DNA of 64,000 nucleotides from Apium graveolens (lineage: Eukaryota; Streptophyta; Magnoliopsida; Apiales; Apiaceae), in assembly GCF_009905375.1 (NCBI RefSeq), contig NC_133655.1, forward strand, positions 36,694,203 to 36,758,202, given 5' to 3'. The notes beneath the pieces were generated by a model. The model had not been told where the DNA came from and searched no databases. It saw only the letters and a program-made list of their open reading frames with translations. A program made the translations under genes and the position numbers. Positions 23,001 to 34,233 of the stretch are shown here, in pieces. Within the stretch, counting starts at the first letter, position 1; the number at the start of each line of letters is the position of its first letter.

Positions 23001-23771
23001 ACACTCCTACCAGGATTCACTAAAGCAAAACAGACTCAATCTTTGAAGACTACTGCAAGTGGTTTTGAAGCAAGAGTAGTTACTGGAAAGGAAGCTAGAG
23101 ATAAAACTGGATTGGGAAGTGCTGATGAAAGAAGAGTACACAACACTACCAATGATCCGACTTCCTTGAGTGAACCAGGTATTGGAGCAACTCCTGAGAG
23201 ATTGAATCAACTGGAATCTGTACAGATGGTTTACCATACCTACTTGAAAGAATACATCATGTTGTATTTCATGACAGATGGTAGGGTTTATCATATAAGA
23301 CAAAATGTCATTCCTTTGAAGTATTTTGAAGAATTGGAGCATGTACTTTTCTTACTTCAAGTGGATGACAGAATAACAGAGACTCCTGCAAACTACTTAA
23401 AAGAACAGATTCAGAGACAGAAAAGACTTTATTCTGTTAAGTCTAACAGCAGATATGTTCCAAAGTACAGAGATCACAATGGTGATATTGTTGATATGAA
23501 GCCTAATACTGCACAGATCAGAACGTATCTTGGTATTAAGGGACTTGAATTCAATCTTGAGTCAGACAAAGCTTATGTCATAAGACTAGATCAGGAGTTA
23601 AGAAAAGCAAAGATTAATGATCTCAGAGCTGCAATCTTTCAAACTGGTGAAGATACTGCAGAGCTTAAAGGTGTTAAAAGGAGAATGATTGATGAACTAA
23701 GATATGCTGAGAAATGTTTGTTGAAGAACTATCTCAGAACAACTCCTGACATCAGAGAGATCAGAAAATGA
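20061..23771 (+). pseudogene. Large envelope-position ORF (C1), two in-frame stops
   Basis: A single 1237-codon frame from MAPKDLIIDGAKFV, interrupted by TAG at 21483-21485 and TAA at 22260-22262. Residues 1-260: globular domain with FQVGDSSFVVTPGTVRRALH and RREWSFFFDCITKAF. Then a disordered Ser/Thr/Pro-rich region with basic clusters (PKRTKTVPQTPQKRRR; KSKSTRKYKKQRSQR) beside acidic runs, resembling nuclear-localisation signals. Then a helical region before the second stop, a Lys-rich region (KKGEKVIKSKC), and a C-terminal globular part with two YLxxxxxxYF-like blocks near 23220-23400 and a helical end. No signal peptide, fusion peptide or membrane helix, so it is not an evident envelope protein. 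It is related to S1 (8177-11023), S3 (56010-57963) and 51030-52384. Function unknown. Confidence 0.8.
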
Positions 23772-23979
23772 AGAAGCCAAGTCGAAGATCTACAACTGCT
23801 TAAATTCTGATATTTATACAGATTGAAGTTGTTATCAGAAGTTGAAATTGGTAAAAACTTTAAGGACTGTAAGTTGTAGTTATCTAGTCTATTTCTCATG
23901 CATTTGTACTTAATGTTTTTGACATCATCAAATATCTGTTAAACTTGTATATTTTGTTAATTTACAAGTTGGGGGAGAT
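23772..23979 (+). promoter_or_regulatory. 3' untranslated region and polypurine tract (C1)
   Basis: About 200 bases of AT-rich untranslated sequence. It ends in GTTGGGGGAGAT at 23968-23979, directly before the 3' LTR, which is the polypurine tract that primes plus-strand DNA. Similar GGGGGAG cores are also found within pol near 15826, 15930 and 15974, a Sirevirus habit. Confidence 0.85.
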
Positions 23980-24592
23980 TGTTAGATATATTTGATAATG
24001 TCATGGCTAATATGTTTTATGTTTAGCTTTCAGATCTTACGTGAACATGATAAATCAGTACTTAACTGTTGATCAGTACTTATACTGGAAGTCAGGACTT
24101 AAGGATATCAGTACTTATATTATCAGGAGATAATCATCAGAAGATAGATATCAGAACTTAAGTGCTGAAGGACAATCAGATAAGGACAGTAGCTGATTAA
24201 AGGAAAGAAGATTGAGATAAACATAAGAAGAGATATGCATGAAGAAGGAATTCCGTGAAGAATGGAATACTTGGAAGAAAAGATATCTGATTGATATATT
24301 TTAGGAAGCAGAATTATATTCCATATCAATTAGCGATTATCTTGTAACTGTGTAGTATATAAACACAGACATAGGGTTTACACTAAAAGTGTTATCATTA
24401 TTAGAAAAGATTATTCATTGTAACCCTAGCAGCTCTCATGATATTTGTTCATCACTGAGAGGTAACAGTTCCATACTGTAACAGAGTTTATTGTTTCAAT
24501 AAAGTTTGTTTTCTGTTACTTAAGTTCTTAAAGTTTGATTTGAGTGTACTATACACTGTATTCACCCCCTCTACAGTGTGTGTGACCTAACA
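23980..24592 (+). repeat. 3' LTR of C1
   Basis: 613 bp, nearly identical to the 5' LTR: two substitutions near its start, the 43-bp segment missing from the 5' copy (24440-24482), and one GT fewer near the end. TATATAAA at 24356-24363. Followed by the CAATT target duplication. Confidence 0.95.
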
Positions 24593-24597
24593 CAATT

Positions 24598-24847
24598 AAA
24601 TTATTTCAGTTCTGAGTTATTCCAACTTGTACTTGTAGAGAACTCTGTGAATTGCCACTACTAGAGGACTCTACAAGGACTTATCGATAAGTCATATTTA
24701 AGCCTATCGAGAAATCACTCGAAAAGTCAGTAAATTGACTTGTCGAGAACTCACTCGAGAAGTCCTAAAATGATTTATCGAGAAGTCAATTAGACTTATC
24801 GAGAACTCAGTTCTCTATATACTTTTGATATGTTTAATTCTGCCTTG
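24598..24847 (-). other. S1 Sirevirus spacer resumed after C1
   Basis: 250 bases, non-coding, rich in (A/T)ATCGAGAA(C/G)TC copies (near 24685, 24718, 24743, 24776, 24798). They match the motifs at 11150-11310, so this is the other side of the C1 insertion in S1. G2 begins at 24848. Confidence 0.75.
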
Positions 24848-27800
24848 TGTAATAACCCCAATTTTTGGAATTTTTGAAACATGGATGAATAGTAACTTTC
24901 GCTGATGATGCTGATTAAGGAAAATTATCAGACCACGCTATATAGGAGTACTATTTTGGAAATTCTGAGATCTTATTAGTACTCCATATGGTATATAAGT
25001 GTATGTAAAGATCGTCAGAATCCAAATTCGAACACTTTAATTTTACCCGAAAATCCACCAGATACCGAAAGAATTGAGTATAAGGTAACATGATTAAAAG
25101 GATTAATTCAAGGATTATAAGAGAAGATCATAAAAGGAATATAAAATATTGAGAAAGGTTTAAGGGAACCCAAGTAATAAGATTCCAGATATGATCCCTC
25201 AAACGATTAGCAAGAACGAACGATAAACGAGTCGTAAAACAATTAAACGACAAGTAATGCAAGAGAGGTTAGTGCAATGATTAAGGATGATAATCAAGCA
25301 ACTAAGCAAGGATTAGCATAAAAGATGCTTCCACCACCAAGTGATGACAAGTGGCAAATGATGAAGTCACCAAGGTGATGTCATGCTTAGTCACACTCCA
25401 CTCACTTTATTCAACCAATTAATCACCCAAATATCCCATTCACTTCCATTTCCACCACAAACTCATTTAGCCAAGTAAAAACCCTCCTAAGAACAAGTGC
25501 TCTCGGCTTCTTCATCCCAAAGAAGAGAAAAATTCCAAAAATCAAGATTCAAGCTTTGTTAAATTACAAGGTAATTATCCAAGGTTCCTTATGATTAGTT
25601 ATGGCTATCCTAGAAGTTTAAGCCTCCAATTCTTCATGAATCTCTTCCAATAAATCAATGAAGAAGATGATGAATAGTGTTTTCAAGATTACTAACTTTG
25701 TTTTCTTTATTTTTCCTTTAAGATCCAAGCATTCCTAAGCTATCTCAAGGCTTCCTAGCTACTCTAATCACTCCAAGGAAGGTATAACACCTCCAAACCC
25801 TAACTTTACTTTGAGTATTAGGATGTTTTTTATTGTTATAGTAAATGAGAAATATGATGTTTGTGTGTTTAGAGTTTGGATTGGATATGTAGTGATTTGG
25901 ATGTTGAAATCTTGTTTATAGTTAATGAAACTTAAGTATAATTAGTAGTTCATGTTTGTGGCTGAATAAATTGGAAAATCTTGAGATTTGGGAATGATGT
26001 AGTAAGTTTTGGATGAAGGTTGGTTGTAATGTTGGTTGTGAGTTGGTTTGTGATTGATTTGAAGTAGTTAAAACTTGGTAATCGCGTAAATATAGCCGTC
26101 GTAATGCCCGTTTTTATACAACTGCTTGTTCTTAGTGTTCGGGACAGAGAGCTAACTGTTGAATCTGTTACTTTTCCATGTTTAGCTAGACTATGTCGTA
26201 AGCTTCATTTTGATATGTGGTCGCTTGAATCCGATGTACGGTTTAGGAGAAACGACCATTTTAAGTAACGGCGTTTCGCGAACGAACCATTTCCCCTCGC
26301 TTTACTTTGAAACCTTGGTTAAGGTGAGTATGAAATAATTATGTAAGGTTAAAGGGCTAGTTAGTAGGGTATTCGCGAAAGCGTTGCCTTAAAATTTGTA
26401 ACAATTAATTTATTAAAATGGTGGAGCCGAGGGTACTCGAGCGACTTATGTGAATCATTGAGTGTGTAAGCGACCGTTAGGGTTTGAGTGAGTTTTGACT
26501 AGTTTCTTAAGCGACCGTGGTCTAAATCCGGATTATATTGTTGTTCATAGGTTACCGGACCCACTCTAAGCTTAAGTCTATCCTGGAACACTTAGGCAAG
26601 TTTCTACCCGTTATACTGTTGTTGTGATGTATATATGTATATGCATTATCTTGTGGTAAGTGCATGCTTGTTATTAGCCAATCTTGCGATATATTGGAGC
26701 ATGCTGATATGGTATATATGCATCCCTATTTCGTAATCTTGATATCTAATTGTTGATTCAAATGCTTATAAGTTGCATAATACCTATGCTATAGATAGGC
26801 AGTAGTTGCGTATACCCTTAATATAGGGGACCCGAAGGTGAATATTTTTCTAAACCGGGAGTCGATGTTTCCGAGTATAATATATATATTTTTTATATAT
26901 ATAGATATAGTTTTCAAAACTATTAATCGAATAAGGTTTATTCGATAACTTTATTTTATTTAATGAATATTATTTTGAATATTCATTCGAGGACTTATGA
27001 CTCTGCCTATTTTATTAAATAATATTCTTTATTTTATTGAAGAATAATGTTTCGATATTTCAAACTTATTTTTGATTATTCAAATAAAGATCGTACTTTC
27101 GTATTAATATATCATTGTTATTTTTATTCGTTTAAAGTATGAATTTTTAAAACTTCTACTTCATTTATTTTTATAAAGATTATCCTTTATGGGAATATTA
27201 TTTAAATAATAATATTCAGATATTTTCCAACATATTGGGACTGATTTATTTTATTAAATCAGCATTACTCCAAACATGCTTAAAAATGTTTTCGAGTCTT
27301 CAAAATGATTTCAAAAGTTAGAGGGGATCCCAAAACTCGTTTTTAAATTTAAGATCTTCCTTTCGAAGGGGACTTGAATACTCGCTCAAAAATATGAGGG
27401 ATCCGGTTCTGTGGTGTATTTTATATTTGCAACGAGGTTGCTGCTTTGAGAAAACAATTTGATTACTTGCCCAACGTTCGGGAAGTAAGTCCATCTAATT
27501 GAGTCTGCATAAGCGACAGGCCGGGGTACGGTCTATGAAGGTGTAAGAGGCTGGGTGAGAGTCCATCCACGCGTGAGTGGCCGGGTAACGGTCTAGCGCG
27601 AGGTCCTTATACGGCTAGGGTAATGACCGGCGAGGAATTCATCCATCTACAGTAGAAAAGGTTACTTATTGGTATCTTTTCCTGATAAGCAAGATATCAG
27701 TTTTATGCCAAGGTTTTCTTCTTTCCAAATTTAGTGGATATTGCAACTCTGTTTATAATTTTCATAACAGAGGTTTTCAAGGAGTGTATGAGAGAGATAT

Positions 27801-28778
27801 ATATATAGGTGTATATATATATCAGGACTTAATGAAGTATCTCGTAACTTTATTTCTTTCAAATGATATTTCAAAGATTGAATCTATTCAAGTCTTATCT
27901 TGTAGTCTCATCTATGTGATGAACTATTAAAACTGATTATACCTTGAACAGTGGTAGTTCAAGTAGTTTTCTAAAATGATATAAGTATATTGGAGTATCT
28001 TGTAACTTCATCTTTTCAACTTATATCTGGTTAATGATTATCTTATGCATGACAAAGATTTTCAGAAAAACGTTGAGACAAGGTTAGATACATGAGATCA
28101 CCTTGCAACGATATTTTTATACCCTTATAAACTGGAACCCTGTGTATATTATGCATGGAAGAGAATTTCCAAGATTTTGAAAAGTATATATACATATATA
28201 CTGATTATTTTGCGACTTGGTTACGTTAAGATATCAAACTTGGTTCATATCTGCTTGACCAAGACTTTCATGAGTACTATGGGAATGCTCATATATTATT
28301 AATCATTATACATATTATTTTGGTGGGCTTGTTACTCACCCTTACTTTCTTCTTTCATCACACAACAACAAATAGAAAAGATGAACAGGACCAATCTCCC
28401 AATTCGTGAGCAGATAGGAAACGTTCCGCAGTTTCTTGTAGGCGTTGATGCCGTTGTAGCTGAGGTAGGAACTACCAATAGGCTAGGCTTTCAACTTTTG
28501 ATGTACCGGACTTATATATATTTATGAATTGTAATAATGGCAAAGAATATGTAAACTTATTTAGAAACCCTTTTTAAGGTGTAATGGTTTATAATTGTGG
28601 AATAAAATGACTTGTGTTATTTTTAGATATTCATCTCTGAGACTATAACTTGTGGTGTGTGTGTATATTGTGGGGTCACAGTACGCAGTAGTTGGTTGAT
28701 TATTAAGATTAAGTATTATTAAGGGAAATGGAACTCATGACAACCCGGATCCCCGACCCCGGATTTGGGGGTGTCGCA
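24848..28778 (+). repeat. First LTR of G2
   Basis: TGTAATAACC...GTGTCGCA, 3931 bp. About 95% like the LTR at 34234 on the stretches I compared by eye. Contains short TA runs near 26880 and 27800 and a GGCCGGGTAACGGTCTA-type tandem repeat near 27510-27600. I see no gene in it. Confidence 0.92.
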
Positions 28779-28782
28779 GAAA

Positions 28783-28794
28783 TGGTATCAGAAC
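28783..28794 (+). promoter_or_regulatory. Primer binding site, one mismatch (G2)
   Basis: TGGTATCAGAAC, the initiator-tRNA site with G to A at position 11, four bases after the LTR. The following 130 bases match the G1 leader. Confidence 0.85.
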
Positions 28795-29040
28795 TAAGCA
28801 TTATAAACCTTAGAGATGATGCGTCGTTAAAAATGATAAGTTCACCAAGATAATAAGAACTCTTGCCAAGTTCATAGTCGGACTACCTAACATAGTACTG
28901 ACAGTTAAAACCCTTACGGGGACCCTTATAAATATTATGATAGTAAATAGATCGTTATCGTATATGGTAGCGGGACTCCGAACCCTGAAGTTCAAGAGCA
29001 ATAACACGATGATGTTTTACTTTATATTGGGGATCATATT

Positions 29041-30000
29041 GTGGATCCAATGGAGCACCATAACGAGGGACCAGATGATGTTCATATTAAGGATGTAGCG
29101 GTTGAGGATGTTATCCCAGAAGGGATTGTTGCTCAAAAGGATCCCGTGAGAGATCCTGACAAGAATGAAGAAAGGGCCGTGGAGGAATTGATGACCGTGG
29201 TTAGGGCAACTACCATAGGTAGGATTGGCCGGTTATGACTATAGGTTCATTCAAGTTTGCAAATATAGCATCCCTTTAACGTGGCTTACTCGTAAGACTG
29301 AGAAATTCGAATGGACAGAGAAATGCGAGAACAACTTTCAAGAACTAAAGCAAAGATTGGTGATGACCTCAATGTTGGCGTTGCCAGATGGAAAAGGAGA
29401 TTTTGTGATTTGTAGTGACGCTTCACATAAGAAATTAGGGTGCTTCTTATACAGCACAACAAGGTAATCGTGTACGCGTCAAGACAATTAAGGGAATATA
29501 AAATTCGATATCCCACCCATGATCTCGGGCTCACGGCAATAGTTTTGCCCTAAATATTGGAGGCACTACTTGTATGGATAGAAGTGCGAGAATTACACAA
29601 ACCATAAGAGCTCAACGCCAGAGGAGGTGGTTAAAGCTAATCAAAGATTTTGATTATGAGATTCTTTATCATCCAGGGGAAAGCCAATATAATGGCTAAC
29701 ACCCTTAGTAGAAAGGTGCGACTCAAGATGATAATGTCTTTGGGAGAGTTGATAAGAGATTTTGAGAAAATGGAAATAGAATTGAAGGTAACCGGAGCCG
29801 GTACTGAAAAGTTGTTTGAGATTGTAATGCAACCCGAATTATTGGAAAAGATCATATTGTGCCAAGAAAAAGTGATAAATGAAGGCAGAGAGCCAATGAA
29901 TAGAGAAGAGATTAATACCGAGAAAGATGATAAGGGAATAATGAGGTATTCCTACAGAACTTGGGTTCCAAATTCAATAACTTAAAGATGAGATCTTAGA
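29041..30000 (+). pseudogene. RT/RNase H and integrase N-terminal remnant, misplaced before gag (G2)
   Basis: Begins with an unassigned acidic 65-codon frame (MDPMEHHNEGPDDV). Then come the RT connection and RNase H start ([35 protein letters not shown]), a frameshift, and [17 protein letters not shown]. After an internal deletion the RNase H end follows (LKLIKDFDYEILYHPG, then LSRKVRLKM) and a piece of the region leading into integrase. In a normal element this lies after gag; here it precedes gag. Several frames and stops. Confidence 0.7.
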
Positions 30001-30149
30001 TGAAAGCCCTAGTTTGAGGAATAAGATTTAGAGCAAACCCTGAATATAATAGTCAGGGAGGTCGCCATCAAGGTAGAAGGAACCCATAACATAATGAAGT
30101 GGAAAACAAGGATTTTAACGTATAAATAAACCCGATTATGGGAGAAGGA

Positions 30150-31000
30150 TGAAACATTTCATACTGAGAAAACAAAAGTCGAGCAAGGAAGGGAACACTA
30201 AGACGGTACTCCTATGGGGCAACTCATGGACCTTCCTAAACAAATCTTATACTTTTACCCCCAACCACCACCCTGAGGAATCAATGCGGTGGGAAATTCT
30301 TTCATGACCATTAAATCGCTAAGCTCTTAGAGTTCCAAGGAACAGGGTGACCCAGTCGAGGCAAGAGCTTGGCTAAAGGAAATATAGGAATCATTTGAGA
30401 TTCTAAATGATTGACGAAGCGCAAAAGACTATTTTTGTCACTTACCTTCCTAAGAGAGAGGCCACCTACTGGTGAAAGACCAAGAAAGGCACGGAGCCAG
30501 AGGTTATAATAAACTGATTAAAGTTCAGTCAATTGTTTTCGGGAAAGTAATTCCCAAGGTTATGGAGATAGTGTTAAAGCTTTAGAGCCAGAACAAAGGC
30601 GGGCGAGTATGATAAATAATGAATATAAGATTGTAAAAGTTGTCAAGATTTGTTCCGAGGACAAGAATCCCAGAACAACGTGATATTTGAAGTCAATGAT
30701 TAGTGGGTTCGTGAAATGATTATAAGAGAGAGGTAAATAAAAAGAAAATGAAGTAGAAAGGAATATAAAGGCAATAGAGTTTGACGAATGATAAGGGAGT
30801 TAGATATGAGGACACCCTAAAGACTCGTAGCAATAGAAATAGAAAATTATGTAATCGTCAGGATGAGGGTGTTTCACCATGAGTTAAAGCTGATGGTTGA
30901 CGGCATAAGAGATACATATATTTTATCCCCTTTAAGTTGGGAGGATTTGAGGAAACCTTGATATAGTTTGAAAGTTAAATAATGGGACGCGGATAGACTG
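30150..31000 (+). pseudogene. Gypsy gag remnant (G2)
   Basis: Three-frame reading gives EFQGTGDPVEARAWLKE, SFEIL, and further pieces of the gag domain matching G1 Gag, with many stops and frameshifts. No zinc knuckle is left. Not functional. Confidence 0.7.
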
Positions 31001-32600
31001 AGGAGACAAGAAAGTAAGAAATTAGGAAAATTGGATGAAGGAAGTGACTTTCAAGAATATGAAGTGTAAGACCGATGGCTTGATACCCAGAAAGGGAGAT
31101 GCCAGGTATGAAAGATATCCCAACATTGAGATGACTTTTAAGATAAACAACAAAAGTAAATGAGGATTTATTAAGAAGAAGTTCATGTTGGACACGAGCA
31201 ATATCTTCCAGAACATCCATGTTATCATTACCAAATCCGGAAAGAAAAATGGATAACCATTGTTATCTTTTGGAGGCCATATGGATTGACCTCAATTTGA
31301 ATAAGGATGCTATTGTGAAATTAGGTATAGACTATCGAGGTGGGAATGATTGAATAAGATAATCTATCAAGGATATATGACTTGATTTATCCATGGAAGG
31401 ATGCATGTACCTTTTTAAAGGTGGAATTAAGGATAGATCCTCGATAACTTGAGATGAATCCTAGGGGAATGCATAAAGGTTGGCATTTTTCCCTTAATAG
31501 GGACAACATGAATTTTGACAGTATGAATTGGAAAGGATTAAGGTAACAACAACCTCTAAAGATCAGTGGAGAATTTTTTTTGAAGTCCATAGATAATGGT
31601 TCTAGTATCAGTAAATGGTATTTTGATATGCCCTGTATCTAGGGAATACAGGAGGAACGATTCAAGGATAACCTTAGAGGTTTTACAAGGAGAAAGGTAA
31701 TACTCAAAGTTCTGAATAAAGAAATGTTGATAAAGGAAATATGGCGTAATTATAACAATGCCAGGTGGGCACGCGTTAAATCATAAGAAACTATAGATCG
31801 ACCCAGTGAAGGTCGAGATTGGTGAAAACGAGAAGGACCCAAGGTAAGAGATGTCTTAAGTATGATCGAGAGTCAGTGTGACAATGTTAGCCTCTAAAGA
31901 CCGAGGCAATAACTTTTGGAAAAATGGTGATATTTTTTTTCACCAAAGCATAAGGAAGAGCATTTTCACACAAACAGTGATTGGAAATGAGGTAGAAAAT
32001 TTAGTTGAAGGTCATTTAAAAGACATTGATTATAAGGAACTATTACTATCAGAAAAGGCCAATGAGGTGGCCGACATTCCAAGTATAAGAGAGCAATTAT
32101 AGGCGCTCGTGCCAGAGGAATACAGTGACGATGGTTAAAGCCGTGAAGGTTGTATTATGGTTTGAATTAAATCTTTACCAAACTACTATTACGGTTTCTA
32201 TCTTGAGATTAGCCAGGACCATATTACGAGAGGACAAAATGAACCTTTGAGCTTCATGTTTCCTAATAAAGATATATGATTAAGAATGGTATTAACCTGC
32301 TATCGTTGCTTTTATTGAAACTCTTCTGCAATTTTATCTGCTTCATATCATATGTATGCCAAGTTCAGGAGTGTTCTTCATGAATCATGGGATGGTGATT
32401 ATGTTGCCTCCTTAGAAAAATTCGATCCGACATGTATGGACTCCGTATGGTTAGATATTAAGATTTCATAGAAAATGAATGACTATAGTAGGTCAGTGGT
32501 GGACAATAGTAATGCAGCAATGATTCTGCGAGTAATGAGCCGATTACAACCGTGAGAGTTGTATTGGAATGGATGTTGAGATTGAGTACCACCAATGGGG
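31001..32600 (+). other. Degenerate pol region of G2, mostly unassigned
   Basis: About 1.6 kb with no long frame. Around 32050-32115 a frame ends VADIPSIREQL followed by a stop and ALVPEE, which resembles the PR-RT linker of G1 ([14 protein letters not shown]). The rest is too decayed for me to assign. Confidence 0.45.
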
Positions 32601-34200
32601 TCGTGATGATGTTTAAGTTATCATTGATAGACTAACTAGTGGATTATTTACATATTATATATTTATTCCTTCTTATGAATAAAGAGTCATATTACTATAC
32701 GAGGAAGGTTGCAGTGCAAGCATAGAACTCTAGTGACAATGATGTCTAGAATGAAATCTCTTATTCGAGTTTCGATGTCGAGGGAGTTTCAAAGGTGAGT
32801 GTTTATGAGCTCGAGCAAGAGCATAGGTCCATAGAATGATGGACGAAATAGCAAAAATATTTAGGCATGTGAAATACGATGCTATAATACTTGATGTTGA
32901 TATATACATACATATATGTTTTATTCTCCTATGACAAACCTCTATAGTTCAGAGGTAGATTCCAAGCCCGATATTTTGTGGCAGTATATTTTTTTACAGA
33001 TATACAATTCTCTTCAATTCGTTCTTTTCTCTTCTTTTCATTTCATGTAAGCTGAGAAGAACAACCCTTCCAAAAGGGGAGGTATTGCCGAATGACTATC
33101 TATCTGTGTGATAGAAGCCTAGTAGGATACCACATGTTGTTTAATTGCTTGTCAAGTACTAAAGGATGGCCACCTTCTGTTCTAACTATGCAATAGAACA
33201 AGTGTTCATGATCATAGTGATCTCTCAATAATTCTTTTACTTCTATACGATGGATCAAGCTTTCAAATATGGAAGCCGCTACAAATAAAGTAGTATCAAT
33301 GCGGTGGTATTCCGATTCTAACGCGTTCGTGATACTAAGGTTGACACGTTTATTAAAAGGTTATAGAACGGTAGTGAGCAAAAGTGTAACCAGTATAATA
33401 TTAGGTACGGAAGATAGTAACGATTACAAACTGGAACAAAATGGGTATTGATAAGCAAAAGCTATAATGCTAGAAGTTATGATGAGAGCCTGTGCAATAG
33501 ACTTGAAAGAATTTGGAATGATCACTTAACACAGATTGAGTTTTCTTACGACAATATATCGTATGTCAGTATCGAGATGTCGCCTTATGAGATCCTTGAA
33601 GGAACACAATGTCGATCTCCCTTATGCTAAGATGAAGTTGCAGAGCGCAAGATGCTCGGACCAGCAGTTGTCCAAAGGACCAGGGATAGAATAGATCTAA
33701 TCAGAGGACGGCTGGTAGTAGCCCAAGATGGACATAAGAAGTATGTTGATTTGACACGAAAGGACAAAGAGTAGGAAGTAGAAGACCTAGTGCTGTTATA
33801 GGTATTCCCTTGGAAAGGTTGGATGAGGTTCGGAAAGAAAGGAAAGCTAAGCCCACGAATTGTTGGACCCTTTGAGGTATTAAGACGTATTGGGAAGTTA
33901 GCATATGAGCTAGCCCTACCCCCAAACCTGTAGCAAGTTCATAACGTGTTCCACGTATCAATGTTAAGGAAGTGTAATCTGGATGCCAGATATATAGGGG
34001 CATATGAGCGCATCAACATGCAACCAGATGTAACCTATATGGAGCAACCAAGAAGGGTTATAGATCGAAAATGAACAAGTGCTTAGGAGAAGGGTTATCA
34101 AGCCAGTCAGAGTTTAGTGGTAGAACCACAATGTAGAGAATCAACTTGAGAGCTAGAAAGTGCAATGGTAAGAAAGTATCCCTATTCATTTTCTATCTGA
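32600..34200 (+). pseudogene. Integrase and chromodomain remnant (G2)
   Basis: VIIDRLTSGLF near 32617 resembles the first integrase motif. Near 33450-33960 the integrase C-terminal half is readable despite stops: HLTQIEFSYDN, SPYEILEGTQCRSPLC, KGKLSPRIVGPFEVLRRIGK, VHNVFHVSMLRKC. A chromodomain-like tail follows (RRVIDRK...TSA, then WELESAMVRKYPYSF with one stop). The chromodomain identifies the lineage as a chromovirus. It would direct insertion into heterochromatin. Not functional. Confidence 0.75.
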
Positions 34201-34220
34201 TTCCGGGACGGAATCTTTTT

Positions 34221-34233
34221 ATGGAGGGGAGAC
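34221..34233 (+). promoter_or_regulatory. Polypurine tract (G2)
   Basis: ATGGAGGGGAGAC directly before the middle LTR. Confidence 0.8.

Larger units (their letters stand above)
11429..24592 (+). mobile_element. Sirevirus/Maximus-type Ty1/copia retrotransposon (C1), complete
   Basis: Both LTRs, primer site, purine tract and a perfect 5-bp target duplication (CAATT at 11424-11428 and 24593-24597) define a 13,164 bp element. The order gag, protease, integrase, RT, RNase H is copia. A Gag over 750 residues with several zinc knuckles, the large downstream ORFs and the total length point to the Sirevirus lineage. The LTRs differ by two base changes, one 43-bp indel and one GT unit, so it inserted recently. 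Pol has two nonsense codons and a frameshift, and the last ORF has two nonsense codons, so this copy is not autonomous. Confidence 0.95.

Noticed and set aside
20061..23771. True viral envelope glycoprotein
   Set aside because: No signal peptide, membrane helix, cysteine pattern or fusion-peptide-like segment; basic nuclear-signal-like clusters instead.
29041..29238. A new 65-residue protein gene
   Set aside because: Short acidic frame between the G2 leader and a decayed RNase H piece, in an interior full of stops; kept only as part of the remnant.
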